A stretch of DNA of 64,000 nucleotides from Lutimaribacter_A marinistellae (lineage in GTDB: Bacteria; Pseudomonadota; Alphaproteobacteria; Rhodobacterales; Rhodobacteraceae): contig NZ_JBHRXI010000010.1 in assembly GCF_042648365.1 (NCBI RefSeq), positions 558,001 through 622,000 of the forward strand, in the 5' to 3' direction. The position numbers and the translations under genes are program-made. Under the pieces are notes generated by a model. That model was not told the origin of the DNA, did not search any database, and saw only the letters and a list, made by a program, of their open reading frames with translations. This document shows, piece after piece, positions 53,307-61,491 of the stretch (positions within the stretch are counted from its first letter, which is position 1; every line of letters begins with the position of its first letter).

Positions 53307-54457
53307 CCGATCTGCCCGACGGCCGTTACGTCGACGACGCGCCATACGATCCGCAGGCCTCGATCCAGCAACTGGAACGGCGCGACCTCGACGCACCCAA
53401 CTGGGTCCTGGTCTGGCGCAAGTTCAAGACGCACAAGCTGGGCCTCGTATCGGGTCTCTTTCTGCTGGTCTGCTACCTCATGCTGCCCTTCGCGGGGTTT
53501 ATCGCGCCCTACGGCCCGAACGAGCGCAACGGCGACCATCTCTACGCCCCGCCGCAGGCGGTGCACTGGTTCCACGAGGGAGAGTTCATCGGCCCCTTCG
53601 TCTATCCCACCGTGGCCGAGGCTGATCTGGAAACCTTCCAGTGGAAATTCGTTGCCGATGAAAGCGACCCGAGACCATTGGAATTCTTCTGCGAAGGGAC
53701 GACCTACAAGCTTGCCGGCCTGATCGAAAGCGACACACATCTTTTCTGCCCTCCCGATGGCGCCACCTTGTTCCTGTGGGGGTCCGACAGGCTTGGACGC
53801 GACGTGTTCAGCCGCATTCTCTACGGCGCACAGCTTTCACTGACCGTCGGCCTGATCGGTATTTCCGTTTCGTTTTTCCTGGGCATCCTTCTGGGCTCGA
53901 TGGCAGGGTACTTCGGCGGGCGCATAGACTGGGTCATCAACCGCGTGATCGAGATCCTGCGCTCACTTCCCGAACTCCCGCTCTGGCTTGCCCTTTCGGC
54001 GGCGGTGCCCTCCAACTGGTCGCCGGTTGCAGTGTTCTTCATCATCTCGGTCATCCTCGGCATCCTGGACTGGCCGGGATTGGCACGGGCCGTTCGGGCG
54101 AAATTTCTCAGCTTGCGTGAAGAGGAATACGTACGCGCGGCCGAGATGATGGGCGCGCCCTCCGGTCGGGTGATCCGAAAACACCTGCTGCCCAATTTCA
54201 TGAGCCACCTGATCGCGAGCGCAACGCTCTCTATACCGGCCATGATCCTGGGTGAGACGGCCCTGTCCTTCCTTGGTCTCGGCCTCCGGGCGCCTGCGGT
54301 CAGTTGGGGCGTCATGCTCAACGACGCACAGAACCTCGCCTCGATCGAGATCTACCCGTGGACGGCCATTCCGATGCTTCCGATCGTCGTGGTCGTTCTC
54401 GCCTTCAATTTCCTGGGCGACGGCTTGCGTGACAGTCTCGACCCGTACCAGCAATAA
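53303..54457 (+). CDS. ABC transporter permease, DppC type
   Basis: A 384-residue permease partner with six helices. N-terminal cytoplasmic ~45 residues, then a first helix (LGLVSGLFLLVCYLMLPFAG), a large periplasmic loop of ~100 residues that is longer than in most DppC proteins, and the core with the EAA loop VRAAEMMGAPSGRVIRKHLL. The end LGDGLRDSLDPY is the family signature. It overlaps the DppB-type gene by ATGA and is the last gene of the operon; terminator-like hairpins follow. Confidence 0.93.
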   Translation: MTDLPDGRYVDDAPYDPQASIQQLERRDLDAPNWVLVWRKFKTHKLGLVSGLFLLVCYLMLPFAGFIAPYGPNERNGDHLYAPPQAVHWFHEGEFIGPFVYPTVAEADLETFQWKFVADESDPRPLEFFCEGTTYKLAGLIESDTHLFCPPDGATLFLWGSDRLGRDVFSRILYGAQLSLTVGLIGISVSFFLGILLGSMAGYFGGRIDWVINRVIEILRSLPELPLWLALSAAVPSNWSPVAVFFIISVILGILDWPGLARAVRAKFLSLREEEYVRAAEMMGAPSGRVIRKHLLPNFMSHLIASATLSIPAMILGETALSFLGLGLRAPAVSWGVMLNDAQNLASIEIYPWTAIPMLPIVVVVLAFNFLGDGLRDSLDPYQQ

Positions 54458-54470
54458 GGCCAGTCCAATC

Positions 54471-54505
54471 GGGGGCTCTGCCCCCGTCGCCGCCTGCGCG
54501 GCGAC
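54471..54505 (+). terminator. Terminator-like hairpins after the ABC operon
   Basis: Two perfect hairpins in a row: GGGGGC-TCT-GCCCCC (54471-54485) and GTCGCCGC-CTGC-GCGGCGAC (54486-54505), 14-48 bp past the permease stop. No long T-run follows, so a classical intrinsic terminator is not assured. Confidence 0.6.
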
Positions 54506-54506
54506 T

Positions 54507-54600
54507 CCCCCGGGATATTTAAGGCAAGAGGAAGCAGCTTGTCCCGCCTCTGTCTTTCCTCTTGCAGGAAATATCCCGGAGCGCGAGGCAGAGCCTCGCA
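54507..54600 (+). repeat. Intergenic repeat family 2, copy B, with an inverted partner
   Basis: CCGGGATATTTAAGGCAAGAGGAA (54510-54533) is nearly the reverse complement of the stretch at 54556-54580, forming a stem of about 24 bp with two mismatches and a ~22-base loop. The right half, ending in GCGAGGC-AGA-GCCTCGC, matches copy A at 37608-37653. It lies between convergent genes. Confidence 0.75.
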
Positions 54601-54633
54601 TGCGCCCGCAAAGGGCGCACAGCTGAAATGCAC

Positions 54634-54713
54634 CGTGCGCACAGCGCACGGCCGGGCCCAACCCCGAGGAGGGCGCGCGGCAGCGCGGTCCCGCAGGGGG
54701 CGGGAGCATCCGT
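54634..54713 (-). repeat. Intergenic repeat family 1, copy C, directly after the MscS gene
   Basis: Hairpin GTGCGC-ACA-GCGCAC (54635-54649), the core GGCCGGGCCCAACC (54650-54663), a GC stem at about 54674-54690 and the box GGCGGGAGC next to the stop codon of the mechanosensitive channel gene. Same order as copies A and B. Confidence 0.7.
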
Positions 54714-57062
54714 TTAGCGGTCGTCGCCGCCCGGTCCCATTTCGTCGAGCATGTCCTCGTCAATGGCGGCCTGCACGGCGCCCGTGACCGCCTCGCGTTG
54801 CTTCGGGGTCAGGTCCTCGGCCTGTTCGTCGGCCAGGCGCACGGTGACTTCGCGATGTGCGAAACGAATGCCTTCCCGCGCAAAAAGCTCGCGGATTTCC
54901 TGGTAGACCTTCTTGCGAACCAACCACTGATCGCCTGGCTTGGTCATGAATTTCACCCGGATGATCATCGCACTGTCCTGCATCTCGATCACGCCTTGGC
55001 TCTTGAGCGGCTGGATGAAATTCTCGCCGATGACCGGATCGTCGAGCAGTTGCTGCCCAAGCTTCTTGATCAGCTTGCGGACCTTTTCGACATCGGTGTC
55101 ATAGGTCACGCGCAGGGGCAGCTTCATGATCACCCAGTCACGCGAATAATTGGTCAGAACCTTGATCTCCCCGAACGGAATGGTGTTGAGCGCGCCGAGG
55201 TGGTGGCGCAGCTGGAAGGAACGCACCGAGATTTTCTCGACCGTTCCCTTCACATCGCCGATATCGATGTACTCGCCTTTCCGGAATGCATCGTCGATCA
55301 GGAAGAACGCACCCGAAAAGATGTCGCGCACCAATGTCTGGGCGCCGAAACCCACCGCGATGCCCACGACGCCGGCACCGGCGAAAAGCGGGCTTACATT
55401 GATCCCCAGCTCCATCATCGCGATCAGGACGATCGAGATGACGACCACCGCAAGGATCGCTCCCCGGAACAGCGGCAGCAGGGTTGCGAGCCGGCTCTGA
55501 CTGGCTTCGCCGCCTTCATCGCCCAGTTCGGCCTCTGTCACCTCGCTTTGCTCTTCGGCAATCTTGTCGTCGATCCAGATCCGGAACAGGTGGAACAGGA
55601 CGTAGCCGATCAGAACGATCACCAGCACATCCAGCGCGGTCCGCAGCGGCGTATCCTCACTCAGGGCCGCATCCGGGTACCATATCGCCAGGAGCGCATA
55701 GGCGCCGACGGTAAAGGCAACAATGCCCGCTATGCGTCGTGCAAGATCCTGGAAGCTCCGGATTGGGTGGCCGGTCGCCATCTCCGTCCCGATACCGTCG
55801 GTCAGCACCTGCTGCCGCCCGCGACGAATGGCGCGACGCTCGAAATAGCGTTCCACCGCGTAGTTCAGAACGCCATAGGCCACGACTGCCGACATGAATA
55901 TCGTATAGGTGCTGGCAATGGGCGGCGCACCGATCGGCAGGTCCATGACCAGCCGGAATGCAAGATCGGCCCAGCTGCCCAGCACAAGCAGGATGATCGC
56001 AGGGGCCCACGCCACGGAAATGACGCGTAGCAGCCACGAGACGCGCTCGGGCAGCAACCCGCCGCGGATCGCGTTTGAGATCGCTCGAGCGTTGAACAGC
56101 ACCAGCATCACGTTGAGCACGGCAACGGCGAGGGAGAGCGCACCGTAGAGGATGGCATAGATGTTATAATTGAGGCCGAAATCCGCGATCCACGTGCTGA
56201 AGATCACCACGGAAATGTCGAAAAAGGCCAGCGTGGACGCCCAGAAGTACAACTTTCTCGCGTCGCGATCGGAAATGACCGGGATGCGGTACTGGCTGAG
56301 GAAGGGCGACAGGATCATCCGCCACAGGTCCGAGATCGTGCGCGTCAGAAAAAACACGGTGAAAATCGCGGTGACGGTGAACTGCATTGCCAGGTTGTCG
56401 CGCGCCGGAAACAGGATGGCGAGACCGATATAGGCCACCACCATCCCGAACAGCGTACCGCCGATCCCCATCACGAACCGGAACACGAGGAAAGGCATCT
56501 TTCCGCTATAGCCCTGCGGGTTCTCGCGCACCCGCGAGACGACGAAATTGCGCGCGATGCGTTTGCCATAGATCTCGCGGACGGCGAACCAGGCGACGCC
56601 GAACATGACCAAGGCTCCGAAAAGCAGTTCGACAAACGTCATGATGCGGCCGTCGGGGCTGGTAGCGCGCAGGATGTAGCTCACCTCGATCACCGAGTTC
56701 GGCAGCATCTCGACCCGGTCCGACAGTTTGTCGGTAAACAGGTCGATGCGGGATTGCGCCTTCATCAACGACGAGGCACCCGCCATCGGGTCCGATGCAG
56801 CTGCGGGATCGGCCCCGGCCTGTGTGCCGTTTGCAGTCACCGTGCCGTCCGGCCCCACGATGATCACGCTGGCGCCCGCCTCGCTTGCGGCGCGAATGGC
56901 ATCGGCCAGAGCATCCGGATCCTCCTTGGATGCGGCGCTGGTCGGCACGCCTGGAATCTGCGCAGCCAAAGGCTGACCAAGGATCATGGCCATGAGAGAG
57001 AGCACAAGAGCCAGCCAGAAGGTCGGCGCGATCAGGCGGCGGTGGGGCCGGGTAGAAATCAT
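54714..57062 (-). CDS. Large MscS-family mechanosensitive ion channel
   Basis: A 782-residue membrane protein: signal-like first helix (FWLALVLSLMAMILGQPLAA), a ~100-residue periplasmic domain, about ten membrane helices, then the conserved MscS core. The pore helix and beta domain read LFAGAGVVGIAVGFGAQTLV and DIFSGAFFLIDDAFRKGEYI, followed by IPFGEIKVLTNYSRDW. It should open under membrane tension to release solutes after osmotic downshock. The size and extra helices place it with the MscK/YbdG/YnaI-like large forms. Monocistronic, converging on the ABC operon and divergent from the glycan operon. Confidence 0.92.
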   Translation of the reverse strand: MISTRPHRRLIAPTFWLALVLSLMAMILGQPLAAQIPGVPTSAASKEDPDALADAIRAASEAGASVIIVGPDGTVTANGTQAGADPAAASDPMAGASSLMKAQSRIDLFTDKLSDRVEMLPNSVIEVSYILRATSPDGRIMTFVELLFGALVMFGVAWFAVREIYGKRIARNFVVSRVRENPQGYSGKMPFLVFRFVMGIGGTLFGMVVAYIGLAILFPARDNLAMQFTVTAIFTVFFLTRTISDLWRMILSPFLSQYRIPVISDRDARKLYFWASTLAFFDISVVIFSTWIADFGLNYNIYAILYGALSLAVAVLNVMLVLFNARAISNAIRGGLLPERVSWLLRVISVAWAPAIILLVLGSWADLAFRLVMDLPIGAPPIASTYTIFMSAVVAYGVLNYAVERYFERRAIRRGRQQVLTDGIGTEMATGHPIRSFQDLARRIAGIVAFTVGAYALLAIWYPDAALSEDTPLRTALDVLVIVLIGYVLFHLFRIWIDDKIAEEQSEVTEAELGDEGGEASQSRLATLLPLFRGAILAVVVISIVLIAMMELGINVSPLFAGAGVVGIAVGFGAQTLVRDIFSGAFFLIDDAFRKGEYIDIGDVKGTVEKISVRSFQLRHHLGALNTIPFGEIKVLTNYSRDWVIMKLPLRVTYDTDVEKVRKLIKKLGQQLLDDPVIGENFIQPLKSQGVIEMQDSAMIIRVKFMTKPGDQWLVRKKVYQEIRELFAREGIRFAHREVTVRLADEQAEDLTPKQREAVTGAVQAAIDEDMLDEMGPGGDDR

Positions 57063-57166
57063 CGCAGGGTCTTTCCATCAGTCCGTTCCAGGCAATCTAG
57101 ACCCAAGGCGCGATGTCGCACAAACGCCAAAACAGCTTGAAATCCGGCTTTGGCGGGTGGATCGAG

Positions 57167-57182
57167 TATGGAAGATTCCATA
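57167..57182 (+). promoter_or_regulatory. Perfect 16-bp palindrome upstream of the glycan operon
   Basis: TATGGAA-GA-TTCCATA, between the divergent MscS and glycosyltransferase genes, 105 bp from the first and 146 bp from the second. A typical size for a dimeric repressor site; the binding protein is unknown. No strong sigma-70 promoter is evident nearby. Confidence 0.4.
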
Positions 57183-57327
57183 TTTTCAATCCGGCGCGAT
57201 TTATTTAGTACCGCGACAGGGTCAGGCCAGCACGGGCCGTGACCGATCGGAAAGAGCGGCGCGTGGCCCGATCGGGGCGACCCGCGGCAAGGGACAAGGC
57301 GAGGACGCAAGCGATGAGGGCGCAGGC

Positions 57328-58590
57328 ATGGCGAACAGCGCAGCCCCGACGCGGTCCCAAGACTGGTGGATGGGCGCGATGACGGCAGATGCACAGCCGC
57401 GCGCCCCGCGCGTGATGTTCTACAGTCACGACACGTTCGGTCTGGGCCACTTGCGGCGTTCGCGTGCGCTTGCTGGCGCAATCACATGTGCCGACCCGAC
57501 CGCGTCGGCGTTGATCCTGACAGGCTCGCCGGTTGCCGGGCGCTTCACCTTTCCGCGCCGGGTCGATCATGTCCGCCTGCCCGGTGTCACCAAACGGGCC
57601 GATGGGAGCTATGCCTCGCAGACGCTCGGCATGGGCATAGACGAGGTCACCGACCTGCGCGCCGGGCTGATCCGCACGACGGCAGAATGGTTCGCACCCG
57701 ACCTTTTCATCGTCGACAAGGAGCCGACCGGCTTTCGCGGGGAACTGATGCAGACCCTCGACCTGCTGCGCGCGGGTGGTCGCACGCGAATGATCCTGGG
57801 CCTGCGGGACGTGCTGGACGAACCCGAGGTCCTCGCCGCCGAGTGGGCCCGCAAGGAAGCGGTCGAAGCCGTGGAACGCTTCTATCACGAGATCTGGGTT
57901 TACGGTCTGCAATCGATCTACGACCCGACAGCGGGCCTTCCACTGAGCGCCGCCGCGCATGACCGCATGCACTGGACGGGCTACCTGCGGCGTGAACTGA
58001 CCCCCGGCCATCCCGAAACGGACGAAACGCAAGAGCCTTATATCCTGGTCACGCCCGGCGGTGGTGGCGATGGCGAGATACTGGTGAACCTCGTCCTGTC
58101 AGCCTATGAGCGCGACCCCGATCTCAGCCCGCGGGCCCTGCTGGTGTACGGCCCATTCCTGTCGGGCGATCTGCGCGCCGAGTTCGAGGCCCGCGTGGCG
58201 GCGCTTGACGGTCGCGTCGTCAGCACGGGCTTCGACTCGCAGATCGAAACGCTTTTCGCCGGGGCACAGGGCGTGATCTGCATGGGTGGTTACAACACCT
58301 TTTGCGAGGTCCTGTCCTTTGACAAGCGCGCGGTGATCGTGCCGCGCACCACGCCCCGGCTGGAACAATGGATCCGCGCCTCGCGCGCCGAAGAGCTGGG
58401 GCTGGTGCGCATGCTCGATGAATGGCGCGACGGGCTGACGGTCGAGACGATGATCGGCGCCATCCGGTCCCTGCCCTCGCAAAGCCTACCCAGCGAGGTC
58501 GACTGCCCCGGTCTGCTCGATGGGCTCGATTACGTGACAGGGCGCGTCTCGGCACTGCTGTCACCGCCTGCGCATAAGGAAGTCGTATGA
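57328..58590 (+). CDS. Glycosyltransferase, MurG/GT28-like
   Basis: A 420-residue GT-B-fold protein. The N-terminal nucleotide-sugar acceptor side reads VMFYSHDTFGLGHLRRSRAL, with the GLGH motif of MurG-like enzymes. The C-terminal donor-binding region has LVTPGGGGDGE and CMGGYNTFCEVLSFDKRAVI, the latter a typical UDP-sugar site. A related enzyme is the fifth gene of the same operon. ATG at 57328 follows GAGGG by seven bases; ATG at 57370 or 57379 are alternatives, and the frame is open upstream. First gene of a seven-gene set linked by short overlaps. Confidence 0.8.
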   Translation: MANSAAPTRSQDWWMGAMTADAQPRAPRVMFYSHDTFGLGHLRRSRALAGAITCADPTASALILTGSPVAGRFTFPRRVDHVRLPGVTKRADGSYASQTLGMGIDEVTDLRAGLIRTTAEWFAPDLFIVDKEPTGFRGELMQTLDLLRAGGRTRMILGLRDVLDEPEVLAAEWARKEAVEAVERFYHEIWVYGLQSIYDPTAGLPLSAAAHDRMHWTGYLRRELTPGHPETDETQEPYILVTPGGGGDGEILVNLVLSAYERDPDLSPRALLVYGPFLSGDLRAEFEARVAALDGRVVSTGFDSQIETLFAGAQGVICMGGYNTFCEVLSFDKRAVIVPRTTPRLEQWIRASRAEELGLVRMLDEWRDGLTVETMIGAIRSLPSQSLPSEVDCPGLLDGLDYVTGRVSALLSPPAHKEVV

Positions 58591-59828
58591 CCGAGAGCAC
58601 CGCGCCGCTGGCCGTGGTGGTCAAGGGATGGCCCCGCCTGTCCGAGACTTTCATCGCGCAGGAACTTGTCGCGTTGGAGGCAGCCGGCCACAGGTTCGAT
58701 ATCTGGTCGCTGCGTCACCCCACCGACACCAAGCGCCATCCACTGCACGAACAACTGTCCGCCACCGTCCGTTACCTGCCGGAATATCTCTACGAGGAAC
58801 CCGCGCGCGTCTGGGCAGCGCGGGACATGGCACGCACCCTCCCTGGTTATGCCGAGGCGTATCGTGTCTGGCGGGCGGACCTGCGACGCGACGCAACGCC
58901 CAATCGTATCCGCCGCTTCGGGCAGGCCTGCGTTCTCGCCGCCGAACTGCCGGCGCAAGTGCGCGGAATCTATGCCCATTTCCTGCATACCCCAGCCTCG
59001 GTCGCGCGCTACGCGGCCATCATGCGCGGGTTGCCGTGGGCCTTTTCCGCCCATGCCAAGGATATCTGGACCTCGCCCGACTGGGAAAAGCGTGAAAAAC
59101 TCCACGCTGAAACCCATGGCGCGGAATTCGGCGCGACATGTACCGCGATCGGTGCGCAGCACCTGCGCGGGCTGGCCGATGACCCGTCACGTATGGACCT
59201 GATCTATCACGGGCTGGACCTGTCGCGCTTTCCCGCTCCGCCCGATCGTGCCGAACGTGCGCCCGGCGCACCGCTCAACCTTCTGTCGGTCGGCAGGCTG
59301 GTCGAGAAAAAGGGCTTTGACCGTCTTATCGAGGCCCTCGCTCTTCTGCCGGACGGGATTGACTGGCACTGGACCCATATCGGCGGCGGCGACGGCGCGG
59401 CCCTGCGCGCGCAGGCCGACGCTCTGGGACTGAACAAGCGGATCACATGGGCCGGGGCATGTGACCAGCCCGAGGTCATTGCAGCGATGCGAGCGGCCGA
59501 CCTGTTCGTGCTGCCCAGCCGGATCGCCGGGGATGGGGACCGCGACGGCCTGCCCAACGTGCTGATGGAGGCCGCCTCGCAGCGCCTGCCCATCCTCTCA
59601 ACGCCGGTCTCCGCGATCCCGGAATTTGTCACCGATGGCGAACACGGATTGCTGAGCGACGATGCCCCCGAAGCCCTGGCAGCCGCCATCACCGAGGTCG
59701 CATCAAACCCTGCCACGGCCCTGCGCCGCGCGGACGCGGCCCTGCTGCGGCTGCGAACCGAGTTCGGGATGGCCCCCGGTATCGCGCGGCTGTCGCAACG
59801 CCTGACCGCCATGTATGGCGGAACATGA
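58587..59828 (+). CDS. Glycosyltransferase family 4
   Basis: A 413-residue GT-B retaining glycosyltransferase. VVKGWPRLSETFIAQELVAL opens the acceptor domain and is typical of GT4 enzymes of colanic-acid or exopolysaccharide synthesis (WcaL-like). The donor domain has LLSVGRLVEKKGFDRLIEAL and DLFVLPSRIAGDGDRDGLPN with VLMEAASQRLP containing the catalytic Glu (Ex7E-like). Overlaps the preceding gene by ATGA. Donor and acceptor unknown. Confidence 0.88.
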   Translation: MTESTAPLAVVVKGWPRLSETFIAQELVALEAAGHRFDIWSLRHPTDTKRHPLHEQLSATVRYLPEYLYEEPARVWAARDMARTLPGYAEAYRVWRADLRRDATPNRIRRFGQACVLAAELPAQVRGIYAHFLHTPASVARYAAIMRGLPWAFSAHAKDIWTSPDWEKREKLHAETHGAEFGATCTAIGAQHLRGLADDPSRMDLIYHGLDLSRFPAPPDRAERAPGAPLNLLSVGRLVEKKGFDRLIEALALLPDGIDWHWTHIGGGDGAALRAQADALGLNKRITWAGACDQPEVIAAMRAADLFVLPSRIAGDGDRDGLPNVLMEAASQRLPILSTPVSAIPEFVTDGEHGLLSDDAPEALAAAITEVASNPATALRRADAALLRLRTEFGMAPGIARLSQRLTAMYGGT

Positions 59829-60904
59829 TGACCCGGGTCGCGTTCTATGCCCCGATGAAGTCGCCCCGGCACCCGGTGCCCTCGGGCGACCGGGAAATGG
59901 CGCGCAACCTGATGGCCGCCATCGCTGCACCCGGGGTTGAGGTCGACCTCGCATCCGAGGTGAAGATCTACGACAAGCAAGGCGACGACGCGCAGCAAAA
60001 CCGCATGCGCGACACGGCACGGCTCGAGACCGAGCGCCTCGTCGCCGGGCTGCCCGCCGATACGCGGCTTTGGGTGACCTATCACAATTACTACAAGTCC
60101 CCCGACCTGATCGGCCCTGCCGTCTGCGCCGCGCGCGACATTCCCTATGTGCAGGTCGAAAGCACCCGCGCCACCAGCCGCCTGACCGGTCCATGGGCCG
60201 AGTTCGCGCAGGCCGCGCACGAGGCCAGCGATGCGGCAGCGGCGATCTTCTACCTCACGGCCAACGACCTCATCACGCTCGACCGCGAACGACACGGGGA
60301 TCAGGCGCTGGTCCACCTGCCGCCTTTCCTGCCGCTCGAAACGCTGCCGCCCGCCGCCCGATGCGACGGCCCGATATTGAGCGCGGGCATGATGCGCACA
60401 GGGGACAAGCTGCGCTCCTACACGCTCATCGCCCAGACACTCTCCATGCTCGAAGGCGACTGGCAGCTGGAGATCGCGGGCGACGGCCCCGCGCGCGCCG
60501 AGGTCGAGGCGCTGATGGCGCCGTTCGGGCCGCGGGTGCGGTTCCTCGGCCAACTCGACCGGGATGCCTTGCAGGACGCCTACGCGCGTGCTGGGCTCTT
60601 CTTCTGGCCGGGCGTGAACGAAGCCTTCGGCATGGTGTATCTCGAGGCTCAGGCCGCAGGTCTGCCGGTAGTGGCACAGGATCGCCCCGGCGTCCGCGAT
60701 GTACTTCTATCCGGCAGCCATCCGGCACCGGAGGACGGGCCCGAGGCACTGGCCAATGCCCTGTTGCGCATGACCGCCGATCACGCGGCACGCCGCCAAG
60801 CGGGAGGCGCGGCACGGGCGCGCGTGGCACGGGCGCACCTGTTGCCAGCGGCACGCGCGCGGTTCTGGGATGCGGTCGGCCCCTTGATGGAGGAGATCGC
60901 ATGA
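59825..60904 (+). CDS. Glycosyltransferase family 4 (second)
   Basis: A 359-residue protein with a GT-B fold. N-terminal AFYAPMKSPRHPVPSGDREMA resembles the glycine-rich acceptor loop of GT4 proteins. The C-terminal donor domain shows LEIAGDGPARAEVEALM and GLFFWPGVNEAFGMVYLEAQ (the second Glu motif) and AAGLPVVAQDRPGVRD. It overlaps its neighbours at both ends by ATGA. Substrate unknown; it may add a further sugar to the same acceptor as the preceding enzyme. Confidence 0.85.
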   Translation: MMTRVAFYAPMKSPRHPVPSGDREMARNLMAAIAAPGVEVDLASEVKIYDKQGDDAQQNRMRDTARLETERLVAGLPADTRLWVTYHNYYKSPDLIGPAVCAARDIPYVQVESTRATSRLTGPWAEFAQAAHEASDAAAAIFYLTANDLITLDRERHGDQALVHLPPFLPLETLPPAARCDGPILSAGMMRTGDKLRSYTLIAQTLSMLEGDWQLEIAGDGPARAEVEALMAPFGPRVRFLGQLDRDALQDAYARAGLFFWPGVNEAFGMVYLEAQAAGLPVVAQDRPGVRDVLLSGSHPAPEDGPEALANALLRMTADHAARRQAGGAARARVARAHLLPAARARFWDAVGPLMEEIA

Positions 60905-61491
60905 CCCGCCGCCTCGCCCTCTTGCGTCATGGGCACACTGCCTGGAATCGCGCGGGCCGTATCCAGGGCCGCAGCGACATACCGCTCGACGACGACGCCC
61001 GCCTGCAACTGACAGGTCTCGCACTGCCCGCCCCGTGGGACGCGGCGGAGCTGTGGGCCAGCCCGCTCCTGCGCGCGGTCGAGACGGCCGAACTGGTCGC
61101 GGGCCGCGCGCCGCGCACCGATCCGGCCCTGATAGAAATGAACTGGGGCGCGTGGGAGGGACAGCGCGGAACCGACCTGATCGCCGAACCCGGCAGCGGA
61201 TACCGTCATATCGAGGACTGGGGATGGTCCTATCGCCCGCCCGGCGGCGAATGCCCGAGCGAACTTTGGGACAGGCTGGCCCCTTGGGTCGAGGGGCTTG
61301 CCGGGGACTCGGTCGCCGTCTGCCACATCGGCATCATGCGTGTCATCCTCGCCCGTGCATGGGGCTGGGATTTCGACGGCCCCGCCCCGTTCAAGGTGAA
61401 ACGCAACCGTCTCTATGTCGTCGATCTGGATGACATGCGCCCATGGGCAGAGCCGGTGCGGCTGATCGAAAGGGCGGCACGATGCGAGTGA
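60901..61491 (+). CDS. Histidine phosphatase family protein
   Basis: A 196-residue phosphoglycerate-mutase-like phosphatase. The catalytic His lies in LALLRHGHTAWNRAGRIQG (the RHG motif), the second Arg in ASPLLRAVETAEL, acidic Glu in IEMNWGAWEG, and the second His in VAVCHIGIMRVIL. Its position inside a glycosyltransferase operon suggests it removes phosphate from a glycosylated intermediate, as the mycobacterial histidine phosphatase GpgP does on glucosyl-3-phosphoglycerate; that parallel is my inference. Cobalamin-type (CobC) phosphatase is an alternative, but no cobalamin genes are near. ATGA overlap with the upstream gene. Confidence 0.87.
   Translation: MTRRLALLRHGHTAWNRAGRIQGRSDIPLDDDARLQLTGLALPAPWDAAELWASPLLRAVETAELVAGRAPRTDPALIEMNWGAWEGQRGTDLIAEPGSGYRHIEDWGWSYRPPGGECPSELWDRLAPWVEGLAGDSVAVCHIGIMRVILARAWGWDFDGPAPFKVKRNRLYVVDLDDMRPWAEPVRLIERAARCE

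Noticed and set aside
54458..54713. Phage attachment site or integron-like array in the hairpin-rich gap
   Set aside because: The hairpins are related to the intergenic repeat families found elsewhere; there is no integrase, tRNA end or direct repeat flank.
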